A DNA stretch of 64,000 nucleotides. Source: JAUWCL01 sp964599375 (GTDB taxonomy: Bacteria > Krumholzibacteriota > Krumholzibacteriia > Krumholzibacteriales > Krumholzibacteriaceae). How positions within the stretch are numbered: position 1 is the first letter of the stretch; each line of letters opens with the position of its first letter. Positions 42,647-50,898 of the stretch are shown here, piece by piece. The notes beneath the pieces are model-generated. The model was given only the letters and a program-made list of their open reading frames with translations. It searched no databases and had not been told where the DNA came from. The stretch lies in assembly GCA_964599375.1 (NCBI GenBank), contig CAZREW010000001.1, forward strand, positions 267,923-331,922, written 5' to 3'. Both the position numbers and the translations under genes were made by a program.

Positions 42647-43776
42647 CCGCTCTCCACCCTACACCGCCAGAAGATGATGGCGGGATCCCGTCACGCTACT
42701 CGATCGTGTGCATTATTCACGGTGATAGCGGATACCTCTATCATGATGCCAGTGGCAATGCGTACAGAGCGGATGAGGTGACCCTTGCAAAAATGAAAAC
42801 GGTCGCGGAACGTAATCCGCAGGCAGAAGTTTTCATTTTCCACGAAAGGCACAGGAAGCATCTCCTGTTTTTCATCCCTCGCCGCGACGGAACATTTTAT
42901 TACTACCGGAACGGCAGTCTCCTGGCCGAAGAATCGTACTGGCGCGATCAGGGACAATCGCGTTTCGATACTGAAACGGAGCTTTACAACCGTTTCCGCG
43001 CCGAAGGATCCCCGGGGGCGGTAAGGGTTTTCATGTATTTCGGTCACGAAATACCCGAATATGGCGGGCTAGGTTACGACGATTCGTACAAAAAACGTGC
43101 GTTCACGATCAACGACCTCGCAGACGGATTGAAAAATATAACGCAGGATTCAACGAAAGTAGATCTCGTTGTACTTTCCACATGTTTCAACGGCACGCCT
43201 CACGTCATCGCCACGCTTGCTCCTTACGCGCGGCACATCATAGCTTCTCCCGAAAATCTTCACCTCTCATATTTCGACCTCAGCCCATTTGAACGATTGG
43301 ATCTCGGTCTGCCGGAAGCAGATGTGTCCGGATTCGCGAAATCATTCGCGCGGCATGCATTCGACAGTCTGACGGATGAACTGCAGACGACGGTTACGGT
43401 CGTTGTGTACGATGTTGATCTCGTCCAGCCATACGTGCACTTCGTCGAAGGTATCTACAAGCGTACCTTGACCGCATTGGAAGAAGAACCAAAGGCATCC
43501 ATTGAACACTGCGATTGCGCCGATGATCCCGCATACGCGAGTCCGGGCATCAATGAGGGAATGACCGTGCATTATAGGCCGCCGCGCTTTGGAAGGTCAA
43601 AGAATAAGGAAAGCCACTCGGGATGGGAATGCTTGAGGTTATTAAAGAAGGAAGTCGTTGTGCGAAACGCCCGCCCGGCCGGGCTGACAAATTTAACTGA
43701 ATCGATCGATACGGATCATTCGCCCGTTCCGCCGGAGGAACCGGACCTTCGGGAATTGCAACAAGGGCATAAATAA
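42526..43776 (+). CDS. clostripain-like (peptidase C11, caspase-fold) lipoprotein
   Basis: A 416-residue lipoprotein with a long signal peptide and Cys in SFFSCGS. The catalytic domain has the clan CD layout: RYSIVCIIHGDSGYLYHD, then His174 (YFGHEIPEYGGLGYDD) at the end of one strand and Cys220 (VVLSTCFNGTPHV) at the end of the next, about 46 residues apart, followed by HIIASPENLH. These match the His-Cys dyad of clostripain/gingipain relatives. It would be an envelope Cys protease, usually Arg/Lys-specific in characterised members. Its first 40 codons are part of the 677-bp repeat. Confidence 0.75.
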   Translation: MKRTIHRSLKRVTRASFSITIAGAACAALAMSFFSCGSTPPALHPTPPEDDGGIPSRYSIVCIIHGDSGYLYHDASGNAYRADEVTLAKMKTVAERNPQAEVFIFHERHRKHLLFFIPRRDGTFYYYRNGSLLAEESYWRDQGQSRFDTETELYNRFRAEGSPGAVRVFMYFGHEIPEYGGLGYDDSYKKRAFTINDLADGLKNITQDSTKVDLVVLSTCFNGTPHVIATLAPYARHIIASPENLHLSYFDLSPFERLDLGLPEADVSGFAKSFARHAFDSLTDELQTTVTVVVYDVDLVQPYVHFVEGIYKRTLTALEEEPKASIEHCDCADDPAYASPGINEGMTVHYRPPRFGRSKNKESHSGWECLRLLKKEVVVRNARPAGLTNLTESIDTDHSPVPPEEPDLRELQQGHK

Positions 43777-43851
43777 GGGCAAGGCAAGCATTCTGAATAT
43801 TTCAATGCATCTTGTATGCGATTGCGTTCATTTACAATGGGAGAGCACAGG

Positions 43852-45294
43852 ATGGCCATCCGCAATATCGTATCCGTCGTTGCAACAATTCTATTGTTTC
43901 TTTTGATACCGCCCTCCTGCGCCATCAATCCCGTCACGGGCAAGAATGAATTCATGCTGGTTTCGGAGCAGGACGAGGTCGCCCTTGGCAAACAGGCCGA
44001 CCAGGAAGTCGGTCAGACGTACGGTTTCTACGAGAATCAGGCCTTGGCGGATTATGTCAACCGGATTGGTCAGAGCATAGCCAAAAACACGCAGCGTCCG
44101 AATAACGAGTACCATTTTAAGGTGCTGGACACGCCGATCATCAATGCGTTTGCCGTGCCGGGTGGATACGTGTATGTGACGCGAGGCATTCTGGCTTACA
44201 TGAATGACGAGGCCGAGCTGGCCGGAGTACTCGGGCATGAACTCGGTCATGAGAACGCCAGGCACATTGCTCAGCAGATGAGCCGCCAGCAGATCGCCCA
44301 GCTCGGATTCAACGTCGGCATGATAATTTCGGAAGATTTCCGAAATTACGCCGGACTGACCCAGTTGGGCGTAAGCATGCTGTTTCTTAAATTCAGCCGG
44401 GACGACGAGCGTCAGGCGGACGACCTCGGGGTCGAGTACGGCAGCAAATCGGGCTACGATACGTATCGGATGGCTTCATTTTTTGAAACCCTGGATAGAC
44501 TCAATCCGGCCGGCGGCGGCCTGCCGGACTGGTTTTCGACCCATCCCAATCCGGAGAACCGCGTAACGGCGGTAAACAATAAAACAACGGAATGGCGTCA
44601 GAAACTTGATCGGACCGAATATGCGATCAGGCGCGATAATTACTTGAATATGGTAAATGGAATCATTTTTGGAGAAGACCCGCTTCAGGGATACGTCGAA
44701 GGGAACGCATTTTACCACCCAACCATGAAATTCACGTTCCCGATCCCAAGCGGCTGGCAGGTCAACAATACACCATCGCAGGTTCAGATCGTCTCGGATA
44801 AACAGGACGCCGTCATCCTGCTCATGCAGGACAAGGCCTCGTTGGTCTCCGGTGCCGCGGATCAGTTCATCCAGGAAGCCAAGGCGACAGTGCAATCCAG
44901 AGAAAAGTTGACGGTCAACGGCTTTAAAGCCGAAAAGGTCGTTGCGGGTCTGATCTCCGGACAGGATACGCTTCGTACCATGTCCTACTTCATCGCGAAA
45001 GGAGGAGCCGTTTATACGTTTCACGGAATGACCAGATGGAATCAATACTCGCAATACTCGTCGACATTTTCCAGAACAATGGGCGGATTCAAGAGTCTGG
45101 ACGATCCATCCAAGATCAACGTGAAACCCGAGAAGCTTATCGTAAAAAGCGCCACCAAGACCGGTAGTTTGAAAACGGTTTTGAAACAGTTCGGCATATC
45201 GGACGACGAGCTGGAAAATCAGGCCGTTTTGAACGGAATGCAGCTGGAAGACGATGTAAAAGTCGGAACGTTGATCAAACTTGTGGTCAAGTGA
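43852..45294 (+). CDS. M48-family metalloprotease lipoprotein (BepA/LoiP-like)
   Basis: A 480-residue lipoprotein (lipobox PPSC, followed by AINPVTGKNEFMLVSEQDE, typical of M48 lipoproteins). The start with GGAG 8 bases upstream was chosen over two earlier ATGs. The zinc motif is VLGHELGHENARH near residue 135; the third ligand lies in DDERQADDLGVEYG. The C-terminal half is an extra domain, and the last about 40 residues (LKQFGISDDELENQAVLNGM...LIKLVV) resemble a LysM-like fold. It probably surveys outer-membrane protein assembly. Confidence 0.9.
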   Translation: MAIRNIVSVVATILLFLLIPPSCAINPVTGKNEFMLVSEQDEVALGKQADQEVGQTYGFYENQALADYVNRIGQSIAKNTQRPNNEYHFKVLDTPIINAFAVPGGYVYVTRGILAYMNDEAELAGVLGHELGHENARHIAQQMSRQQIAQLGFNVGMIISEDFRNYAGLTQLGVSMLFLKFSRDDERQADDLGVEYGSKSGYDTYRMASFFETLDRLNPAGGGLPDWFSTHPNPENRVTAVNNKTTEWRQKLDRTEYAIRRDNYLNMVNGIIFGEDPLQGYVEGNAFYHPTMKFTFPIPSGWQVNNTPSQVQIVSDKQDAVILLMQDKASLVSGAADQFIQEAKATVQSREKLTVNGFKAEKVVAGLISGQDTLRTMSYFIAKGGAVYTFHGMTRWNQYSQYSSTFSRTMGGFKSLDDPSKINVKPEKLIVKSATKTGSLKTVLKQFGISDDELENQAVLNGMQLEDDVKVGTLIKLVVK

Positions 45295-45388
45295 CAGTGC
45301 GAAAAGGCTCGGATCTGGAAGGTGGAAGGAGAGTTCGGGGGGTTCGATCAGGATTGTTCGCATGTTCCTTGAAGGAGGTGAAGACGGA

Positions 45389-45535
45389 ATGCTTTGGACA
45401 ATAGCGGTTATTCTGTTGGTTCTCTGGCTACTCGGGGTCGTCACCGCGCACACATTCGGTGGAGCCATTTACGCTCTCCTGATCATAGCGCTTGTGGTGG
45501 TAATCTTACGTATTTTTAAAGGGCGACGTGTATAG
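45389..45535 (+). CDS. 48-residue membrane protein, lmo0937 family, copy 1
   Basis: A 48-residue protein made of two hydrophobic helices (TIAVILLVLWLLGVVTAHTFGG and YALLIIALVVVILRIF) with a basic end KGRRV. AAGGAGGTG lies 9 bases before the ATG. The pattern matches the lmo0937/DUF5670 small stress-associated membrane proteins. A diverged paralogue follows the BaeRF gene at the other end of the island. Confidence 0.8.
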   Translation: MLWTIAVILLVLWLLGVVTAHTFGGAIYALLIIALVVVILRIFKGRRV

Positions 45536-45668
45536 CGTCTCAAACAAGTTTAAGTGTTGTGGGACGACGAGCTGTGCGGTCGGGTGGTTGTGACCCGTGT
45601 CGTGCCGGTCGTGCCCGGCCGCACCGCTCTTAACGGGTATCCTGCCGCCTTTCAGAGGAGATGATATT

Positions 45669-45893
45669 ATGAGCACGCTGAAAATAGTGGCAATAGTGCT
45701 GATCGTGGCCGGCATCTTAGGTCTAGTTTATGGCAAGTTCATGTACACCAGGGAGAACCACGAAACCAAGCTGGGTTCGCTCGAACTGTCGATTCAAGAA
45801 AAGCGTACCGTCAACGTCCCTCTCTGGGTCGGTGTGGCGGCGATAGTAGTCGGTGGGATTCTTTTGTTTGTGCCAAGGAAGATAGGATCATGA
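45669..45893 (+). CDS. small two-helix membrane protein
   Basis: A 74-residue protein with two transmembrane helices (VAIVLIVAGILGLVYGKF and VPLWVGVAAIVVGGILLFV) separated by a polar loop of about 25 residues (YTRENHETKLGSLEL). AGAGGAG precedes the start. It may belong to the DUF3185-like group, but this is a guess. It overlaps the next gene by ATGA. Confidence 0.7.
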   Translation: MSTLKIVAIVLIVAGILGLVYGKFMYTRENHETKLGSLELSIQEKRTVNVPLWVGVAAIVVGGILLFVPRKIGS

Positions 45894-46654
45894 AAAAGAT
45901 GCAGCGATTAGGGTTGTTTGTGCTTTTACCCGCCGCAATCTGGGTGCTTGCCGGTTTTGGCGACACGCAGGCCCAGGAAAAAAAGCAAAAGAAGGACAAG
46001 GGTGAAAAGGGCAAGAATAAGAACGAGCAAATGACCGAAAAAGAAAAAGGAGACAAGGTAAAATACAAACCCCATGGGATGACCGATAAAGATATAAGGG
46101 ATTGGACGGACGGGAATCCTCCGGGATGGTCGCGAGGCAACAAGACCGGCTGGGGAGGAGCCGGTGTACCCCCGGGAAAAATGAATGAACATGAGCAGGA
46201 GCTGATTCATAGTTATCCCCCCGGATCGGAAAACTGGGATACGAAAAAGAAGGAGGAATGGCGCAACGATCTGGAGCAATCGAGAGCCAGGATTCTAAAA
46301 CAAATGCGAACCAAGGGACTGTCGCAAGAAGAGGAGGAGAGCGCGACTATTTCGATTGAGAGGGCGGCGCGGGAAGGAGTTCCGATAAAGCCCGTCGAAA
46401 AGACAGTGAATAGAGCAATTACCAGAGGAATGGGAGGCCGGGACATCGAAAAAGTGACCCGAGCCATGTCTTACGGCGCTGACAAGGACACAGATTACAA
46501 CAAACTGGATCAATTTATAGAAAAAAAGATAAACGAGGGCGAGAGGGGCGACGACCTCGCAATCTCGATCTATAAAGAGATCGACAAAAGGCACGCGGCG
46601 AAACAGGAAGAACCGGTTGAGAAATCCTGGTGGAAGCGTTTCTTCGGTGGATAG
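45890..46654 (+). CDS. secreted, highly charged protein of unknown function
   Basis: A 254-residue protein with a signal peptide (LGLFVLLPAAIWVLAGFGDTQAQ), then a Lys/Glu-rich segment (EKKQKKDKGEKGKNKNEQ), a Gly/Pro/Trp-rich segment (NPPGWSRGNKTGWGG), and a helical C-terminal part ending WWKRFFGG. It is unusually Lys-rich and AT-rich for this genome. No family recognised. Confidence 0.7.
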   Translation: MKKMQRLGLFVLLPAAIWVLAGFGDTQAQEKKQKKDKGEKGKNKNEQMTEKEKGDKVKYKPHGMTDKDIRDWTDGNPPGWSRGNKTGWGGAGVPPGKMNEHEQELIHSYPPGSENWDTKKKEEWRNDLEQSRARILKQMRTKGLSQEEEESATISIERAAREGVPIKPVEKTVNRAITRGMGGRDIEKVTRAMSYGADKDTDYNKLDQFIEKKINEGERGDDLAISIYKEIDKRHAAKQEEPVEKSWWKRFFGG

Positions 46655-46837
46655 TAAATCATGAGGAAAATACTCAAGGCGCCTTTTGTCGGGCATCCAC
46701 CGCTCGCAAGCGATCCGGCAGCAAAATCCGGTAAACTCTCGATCAAAGTGATAAGAGAGTGGAATGTAGATAGAAGTCAATTCGTCGAACGAATCAATTG
46801 CTTGTCACTGAGTATCCTGATCCAAGGAGGGATCACC

Positions 46838-47509
46838 ATGAAAAAAGCCTTAATTCTGTTTTTAAGTGCGGCATTGTTCTTTGCCATGGGCACGGGATGT
46901 GCCTGGAATAAAAAGGCCACAGGCGCAGTAGTCGGCGCAACCGCAGGGGCGGCTGTTGGCGGCGTTATAGGAAATCAGTATGGAAACACGGCAGTTGGCG
47001 CCATCATCGGTGCGGCGGTCGGTGGAGCGGCAGGAACCCTGATCGGTAATGAGATGGACAAGCGAGCCGCAGAGATGAGGGAGGATCTGGAGGGAGCAAG
47101 GATCCAGCGCATTGGAGAAGGAATCAAGATCACGTTTGATTCGGGTCTTCTTTTTGATGTGAATAAATCGGATCTGCGACCGGAGGCAAAGACAAACATC
47201 GATAACCTTGCCAATATTCTAATCAAATACCCCGATACGAACATCCTCATTGAAGGAGATACGGACAATACCGGCACTGAAGAATATAACGTGACATTGT
47301 CCGAACGTCGCGCTCAGTCCGTGGCAAACCACTTAATGAGTATTGGCGTTCCCCTTTCAAGAATTTCCATGATCGGTCTGGGCGAGTCGAACCCGGTCGC
47401 TTCAAACGAAACGGAATATGGTCGTCAGCAAAACCGGCGTGTTGAAGTCGCTATTTTTGCGAACGATGAACTGAAAAAAGCGGCGGAAAAACAAGCTGGG
47501 TTGAATTAA
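46838..47509 (+). CDS. OmpA-family lipoprotein with glycine-zipper domain
   Basis: A 223-residue lipoprotein (lipobox MGTGC) with AAGGAGGG upstream of the ATG. Residues about 25-75 form a glycine zipper (GAVVGATAGAAVGGVIG and a second repeat GAIIGAAVGGAAGTLIG) that can insert in membranes. Residues about 95-215 form the OmpA peptidoglycan-binding domain (FDVNKSDLRPEAKTNIDNLA, EGDTDNTGTEEYNVTLSERRAQSV, GLGESNPVASN, NRRVEVAI). It resembles YiaD and should tie the outer membrane to peptidoglycan. Confidence 0.93.
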   Translation: MKKALILFLSAALFFAMGTGCAWNKKATGAVVGATAGAAVGGVIGNQYGNTAVGAIIGAAVGGAAGTLIGNEMDKRAAEMREDLEGARIQRIGEGIKITFDSGLLFDVNKSDLRPEAKTNIDNLANILIKYPDTNILIEGDTDNTGTEEYNVTLSERRAQSVANHLMSIGVPLSRISMIGLGESNPVASNETEYGRQQNRRVEVAIFANDELKKAAEKQAGLN

Positions 47510-47531
47510 TCGATCTGTAAAGGAGTATATA

Positions 47532-48065
47532 ATGATTTGTTATGTAGAGAAGAAGCTTATGAACAAAACACTGGTGATATTGGCAGGCTTGATTGTGCTG
47601 GTGCTCGGTATGACTGCGTGCGGGGATAAGACGCCATCCGAGCAGGCAAAAGCCACCGGCGAAGTTGTCGGCGACGCTGCAGAGGCCGCCGGCGACGCCG
47701 TCAGCGGCGCCGCAAAGGCCACAGGCGAAGCTGTCGGCGACGCGATGCAGGCCACGGGCGACTTTCTTACACAGTCAAAAGAAGAGGACGTCAAATCCGC
47801 CCGGGAGACGCTAGCCGAAATCGAGAAGAATTGGCAGGACTTGCTTACCAAGGCCGAACCGGCCACCGACGAGGCTAAAGCCGCTCTCAAGATCGCCAAG
47901 GATCAGATGACGGAGACCCTTGACGATGCCAGAGAAAAACTGGTAGAGGCGGAAGACGCCAGTGCCGACGATTGGCAGCAGAACGTCAAACCCGAACTCA
48001 ATGCTGCTCTGCAGAAGGCGCAAAAGCTCTATAAGGATGCGGCCGACAAGTTCAGCGGCAAATAG
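47532..48065 (+). CDS. lipoprotein with apolipoprotein-like Ala-rich repeats
   Basis: A 177-residue protein. AGGAG lies before this ATG; an internal ATG nine codons later gives a cleaner signal peptide (MNKTLVILAGLIVLVLGMTAC). After the lipobox Cys come near-repeats of about 11 residues (ATGEVVGDAAE, AAGDAVSGAAK, ATGEAVGDAMQ) and then a long amphipathic helix rich in Glu/Lys/Ala. Such proteins coat membranes or act as spacers. Function unknown. Confidence 0.75.
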   Translation: MICYVEKKLMNKTLVILAGLIVLVLGMTACGDKTPSEQAKATGEVVGDAAEAAGDAVSGAAKATGEAVGDAMQATGDFLTQSKEEDVKSARETLAEIEKNWQDLLTKAEPATDEAKAALKIAKDQMTETLDDAREKLVEAEDASADDWQQNVKPELNAALQKAQKLYKDAADKFSGK

Positions 48066-48129
48066 GCCCGGTGACCCGCGTCCATTTTCGATCCTGCGAC
48101 TATCATATCTCTATCCAGGAGGATGTATT

Positions 48130-48771
48130 ATGAGGAACTCTCGAATAGTTAGAATCATTTTTGGCGCTGGTCTATGCCTGTGCTTCGCGCTGCCGGCCGC
48201 AGCTCAGTACATTGGTATCATGCAGTCTGCCGAGACGAACGATCTCGGCACCTTCAAGCTCATGATTGCCCCGATCATGGCATTCGGTAAGAACGAAGCA
48301 GACAACGAGTTCGGGGTAGGTGCTCGCGGGGGGTATGGATTCACCGACCGCTTCGACGCCGAAGCCAAGTTGGGTTTCTTCGAGAACAGTACGTTCGTCG
48401 GCGCGGATGGCGAGTTGTGGATTCTGAAGGGTGAGGAAGAAGAGGCCGGTCTGGATATCTCCTTGACGGCAGGCATCCACTGGATATTCGGCAGGGATAA
48501 TCATTATGACATCATGGGGTTCGAGATCACTCCGCAGTTAAGCGGGCACGTGACCAAGAACCTGGAGCTGTGTGGCGCCCTGGACGTCTCGTTTGAGTCG
48601 ATACAGGATGCCCCGGCGGGGGTCGACGACTCGTTCACGAGGCTGCACCTCGTGCCCGGAATCGAGTACCGTCTGTCCGACTCAGTAGACTTGGTCGGCG
48701 AGATTGGTATTGCGCTCAACGACGACTCGTCTAACTATGCAGGCATCGGGCTAGCTTTCTACATCCGCTGA
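48130..48771 (+). CDS. predicted small outer-membrane beta-barrel protein
   Basis: A 213-residue protein with signal peptide (IFGAGLCLCFALPAAAQ) and AGGAGGATG upstream. The mature part consists of amphipathic strands (FKLMIAPIMAFG, FGVGARGGYGFTDRFDAEAKLGFF, DISLTAGIHWIFG, VDLVGEIGIALND, YAGIGLAFYIR), about eight in number, as in OmpA/OmpW-like barrels. The last residue is Arg after FYI. No specific family recognised. Confidence 0.75.
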   Translation: MRNSRIVRIIFGAGLCLCFALPAAAQYIGIMQSAETNDLGTFKLMIAPIMAFGKNEADNEFGVGARGGYGFTDRFDAEAKLGFFENSTFVGADGELWILKGEEEEAGLDISLTAGIHWIFGRDNHYDIMGFEITPQLSGHVTKNLELCGALDVSFESIQDAPAGVDDSFTRLHLVPGIEYRLSDSVDLVGEIGIALNDDSSNYAGIGLAFYIR

Positions 48772-49305
48772 TGACGGGTTGTGTGGTAGTCACATTCACC
48801 TTCTGTTCGTCACAGCCGTTGCTGTCTCGTCTCTTCGGCTGAATCATGGCGAGGGGAGGCCGACTGTCAGGTTTCTCTACAAGCAGGCTGGGTGACTCCC
48901 TCGGACCTTTTCGGCTCGAGCAGAGGAAGCCTGCTATAAAATACTTGCTGCTGCAATCAGCCGGCGGGTTGAGTCGCGCCCTGATCCAGATACCAGGCGC
49001 CTCACGACTCGCCGGCAGGTCTGTCTTGAGATCCATGTCAATAACCTCTGCCATAGGCTTGATCTGGGAACAATATCCCGGGAATACCGGAGCTCAATGC
49101 CCGTCTGCAGATAGCAGCAGACTAACCCCTACGGGCTAGCTCCTTTTCCATCCCCCCGGTCGATTTACATGCGGCATCTTTCCTAATAGACTTCAAGTAT
49201 GAACACCACACTGATGAACGCAATTTTGAAAGGAGCTGGAATACGCTGTCACGGTGTTGGCAATAGGCCGGTTCTTTAATACGCCACGAAAGGAAAGGAA
49301 CAGAT
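48772..49305. other. 534-base stretch without an intact gene, holding decayed upstream part of the duplicated module
   Basis: The first about 300 bases show no supported gene. From about 49073 the sequence aligns with the 3' end of the response regulator and the following spacer of copy 1. From 49224 it is identical to copy 1. The hairpin at 49121-49140 corresponds to the terminator after the regulator. Confidence 0.6.
49073..49129 (+). pseudogene. 3' remnant of a duplicated LuxR-type response regulator
   Basis: In the frame ending at TAA the sequence reads NNIPGIPELNARLQIAAD, against HNILEKLALNTRLQIAAF at the end of the intact regulator at 41166-41822, about 12 of 18 identical. No upstream part of the regulator could be recognised, so the second copy is dead. 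Confidence 0.65.
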
Positions 49306-49900
49306 ATGTCAAAGCGAACAGTACTGGGGATCGTTCTCACGATGTGCGTTCTGGTCTATGCGGGAACGGCAGCGGCGCAGGACAAGATCCAGAATTATTT
49401 CAACGAAGCTTCATGCAAGGTGAAAGCGACTGACGACCCGTCACAGAAGCGTGAAATACTCAGCACCAGGATCCAGGATATGTCCAGCGCGCTGGAAAAG
49501 GTCCGGAGCTCATCGATCGTTTCGGAATCAGATCGCGCCGCCATCGATCGCACCAGGGCCACCCTGCAGGAGAAACAGAACGAGCTTGCGGGCACTGATG
49601 GTTTCACGCGTGTTTCGGACGACCAGCTCAACGCCTTTTCCGATTATATCGTTCAGGACATGGAACAGGCAGATAAGACGATAACCATCGGCGTTGTCAC
49701 GGCGCTACTGATCGTAATCATCATAATCCTGGTCGTGTGAGTCTGTTTTTAAACGAAAAGAGAATTAGCGGGGTCCGGCATGAAAAGAACAATCCATCGA
49801 TCTTTAAAAAGAGTCACGCGGGCAAGCTTCTCGATAACGATCGCGGGTGCCGCCTGTGCGGCACTCGCGATGTCCTTCTTCTCATGCGGCTCGACCCCTC
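49224..49900 (+). repeat. 677-bp perfect direct repeat, copy 2
   Basis: Identical to copy 1 (offset 7254 bp). The end of identity falls right after the lipobox region of the C11 peptidase, where this copy is joined to a different 3' sequence. Confidence 0.95.
49306..49740 (+). CDS. secreted/membrane protein of unknown function (duplicated, copy 2)
   Basis: A 144-residue protein identical in sequence to the one encoded 7254 bp upstream: signal peptide, helical charged middle, C-terminal transmembrane helix. The upstream leader is also identical for 82 bases before the start, so both copies should be expressed in the same way if the promoter is inside the repeat. Confidence 0.75.
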   Translation: MSKRTVLGIVLTMCVLVYAGTAAAQDKIQNYFNEASCKVKATDDPSQKREILSTRIQDMSSALEKVRSSSIVSESDRAAIDRTRATLQEKQNELAGTDGFTRVSDDQLNAFSDYIVQDMEQADKTITIGVVTALLIVIIIILVV

Positions 49901-49992
49901 AGCCCGATTCGATCGATACAGATCATGCTGATCGTGAAATGAGATCACGCAACAATATCGAATTCAAGCGTTCTCTATTGATCGGGAGGTGA
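49780..49992 (+). pseudogene. deletion derivative of the C11 peptidase gene
   Basis: The first 40 residues (signal peptide and SFFSCGSTP) are the same as in the intact C11 gene. Then follow 30 other residues starting QPDSIDTDHADRE. The DNA GATTCGATCGATACAGATCA is almost the same as a stretch near the 3' end of the intact gene (around 43698-43720, encoding ESIDTDH). So an internal deletion of about 1.05 kb removed the whole protease domain. The remaining open frame could still make a 70-residue lipopeptide. Confidence 0.7.
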
Positions 49993-49995
49993 AAG

Positions 49996-50706
49996 ATGAG
50001 ACTGTCCACACATTACTATGTCATGTCTTTGGGCGAGCAGACAACCAGGCTCTATGAGGCTTTCCGGGACAATCTCATTGATATTCAAAACAGCTTATTC
50101 CCGGTAATGTCTTCTCACGGCGTGAATGAAAAGGTCGATTCAGCGCTTACAGAAAGTGAATTGAAGGAATTCATTATAAAGGTGGATCAGCATTTTGATC
50201 ATTATTTCAGGCAGGATCCTCTTCATTTTGTCGCAATCGGCAATAAATATGACCTTTCCATTTTTGACGAAGTAACATCTCATCGAGAAGTGTTGTTAGG
50301 CAGGGCTGAAGGAGACTTCACCGCCTCTTCTCCAGATGATGTGGGTAAGATCGTATGGCCAATCGTCAAGGAAGCCATGTCGGGCGCGAGTGAAAATGCG
50401 ATGCAAGACCTGGAAAAGGTGAAGAACTCACAGAATATCGCTCACGGAATCGAGGAAGTGGGACATCTTGCGGGCACGGGGATGGGAAACACTTTATTTG
50501 TTGAAGAAGATTATCATATTAAAGGCGCTATTCGCAGTGCTGATCAATCGCTCATCCCGCCGGAGGAATTGAGTTTCCTGGAAGTGATCGACGATGCGGT
50601 GGATGCTGTTATCGAAAAGGTTCTTGGAAACGGGGGAAACGTGGTTTTCGTGCAGAGTGGTTCACTGACAAAGCTCCGGAGGATTGCTCTCATCTCGACC
50701 GGCTGA
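49996..50706 (+). CDS. BaeRF-family (bacterial archaeo-eukaryotic release factor-like) protein lacking the N-terminal domain
   Basis: A 236-residue protein with a strong GGGAGGTGAAAG before the ATG. It starts with a strand like HYYVMSLGEQTTRLYEAF (in BaeRF: FYVLALSQ..VRLFEG), has FIIKVDQHFDHYFRQDPLHFVAIGNKYDLSIF, VKNSQNIAHGIEEVGHLAGTGMGNTLFVEED, and ends GGNVVFVQSG...RRIALI. This order corresponds to domains 2 and 3 of BaeRF proteins, normally about 360-400 residues. The N-terminal domain is missing. Some members are thought to act on ribosomes under stress; the role here is unknown. Confidence 0.6.
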   Translation: MRLSTHYYVMSLGEQTTRLYEAFRDNLIDIQNSLFPVMSSHGVNEKVDSALTESELKEFIIKVDQHFDHYFRQDPLHFVAIGNKYDLSIFDEVTSHREVLLGRAEGDFTASSPDDVGKIVWPIVKEAMSGASENAMQDLEKVKNSQNIAHGIEEVGHLAGTGMGNTLFVEEDYHIKGAIRSADQSLIPPEELSFLEVIDDAVDAVIEKVLGNGGNVVFVQSGSLTKLRRIALISTG

Positions 50707-50751
50707 GTTCACAATTACAGTAAGGATAAGACGGAAGGCGTTGAAGCTGAA

Positions 50752-50898
50752 ATGCTTATAACTATAGGGCTGATTCTGTTGATTCTATGGCTGCTCGGAT
50801 TGATCACCGCGCACACATTTGGCGGAGTAATTCACGTTCTCTTGATCATCGCGCTCGTGGTGGTAGTCATACGGCTTCTTCAGGGTCGCCGAGTGTAG
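50752..50898 (+). CDS. 48-residue membrane protein, lmo0937 family, copy 2
   Basis: MLITIGLILLILWLLGLITA followed by HTFGGVIHVLLIIALVVVVI and RLLQGRRV: the same length and layout as the copy at 45389-45535, with about three quarters of residues identical. The DNA copies are diverged (unlike the 677-bp core). It is the last gene of the lower-GC island. Confidence 0.8.
   Translation: MLITIGLILLILWLLGLITAHTFGGVIHVLLIIALVVVVIRLLQGRRV

Noticed and set aside
48846..49139. 97-codon open frame upstream of repeat copy 2
   Set aside because: No ribosome-binding site and no recognisable signal or family. Its 3' part overlaps the regulator remnant in another frame, so it is probably chance.
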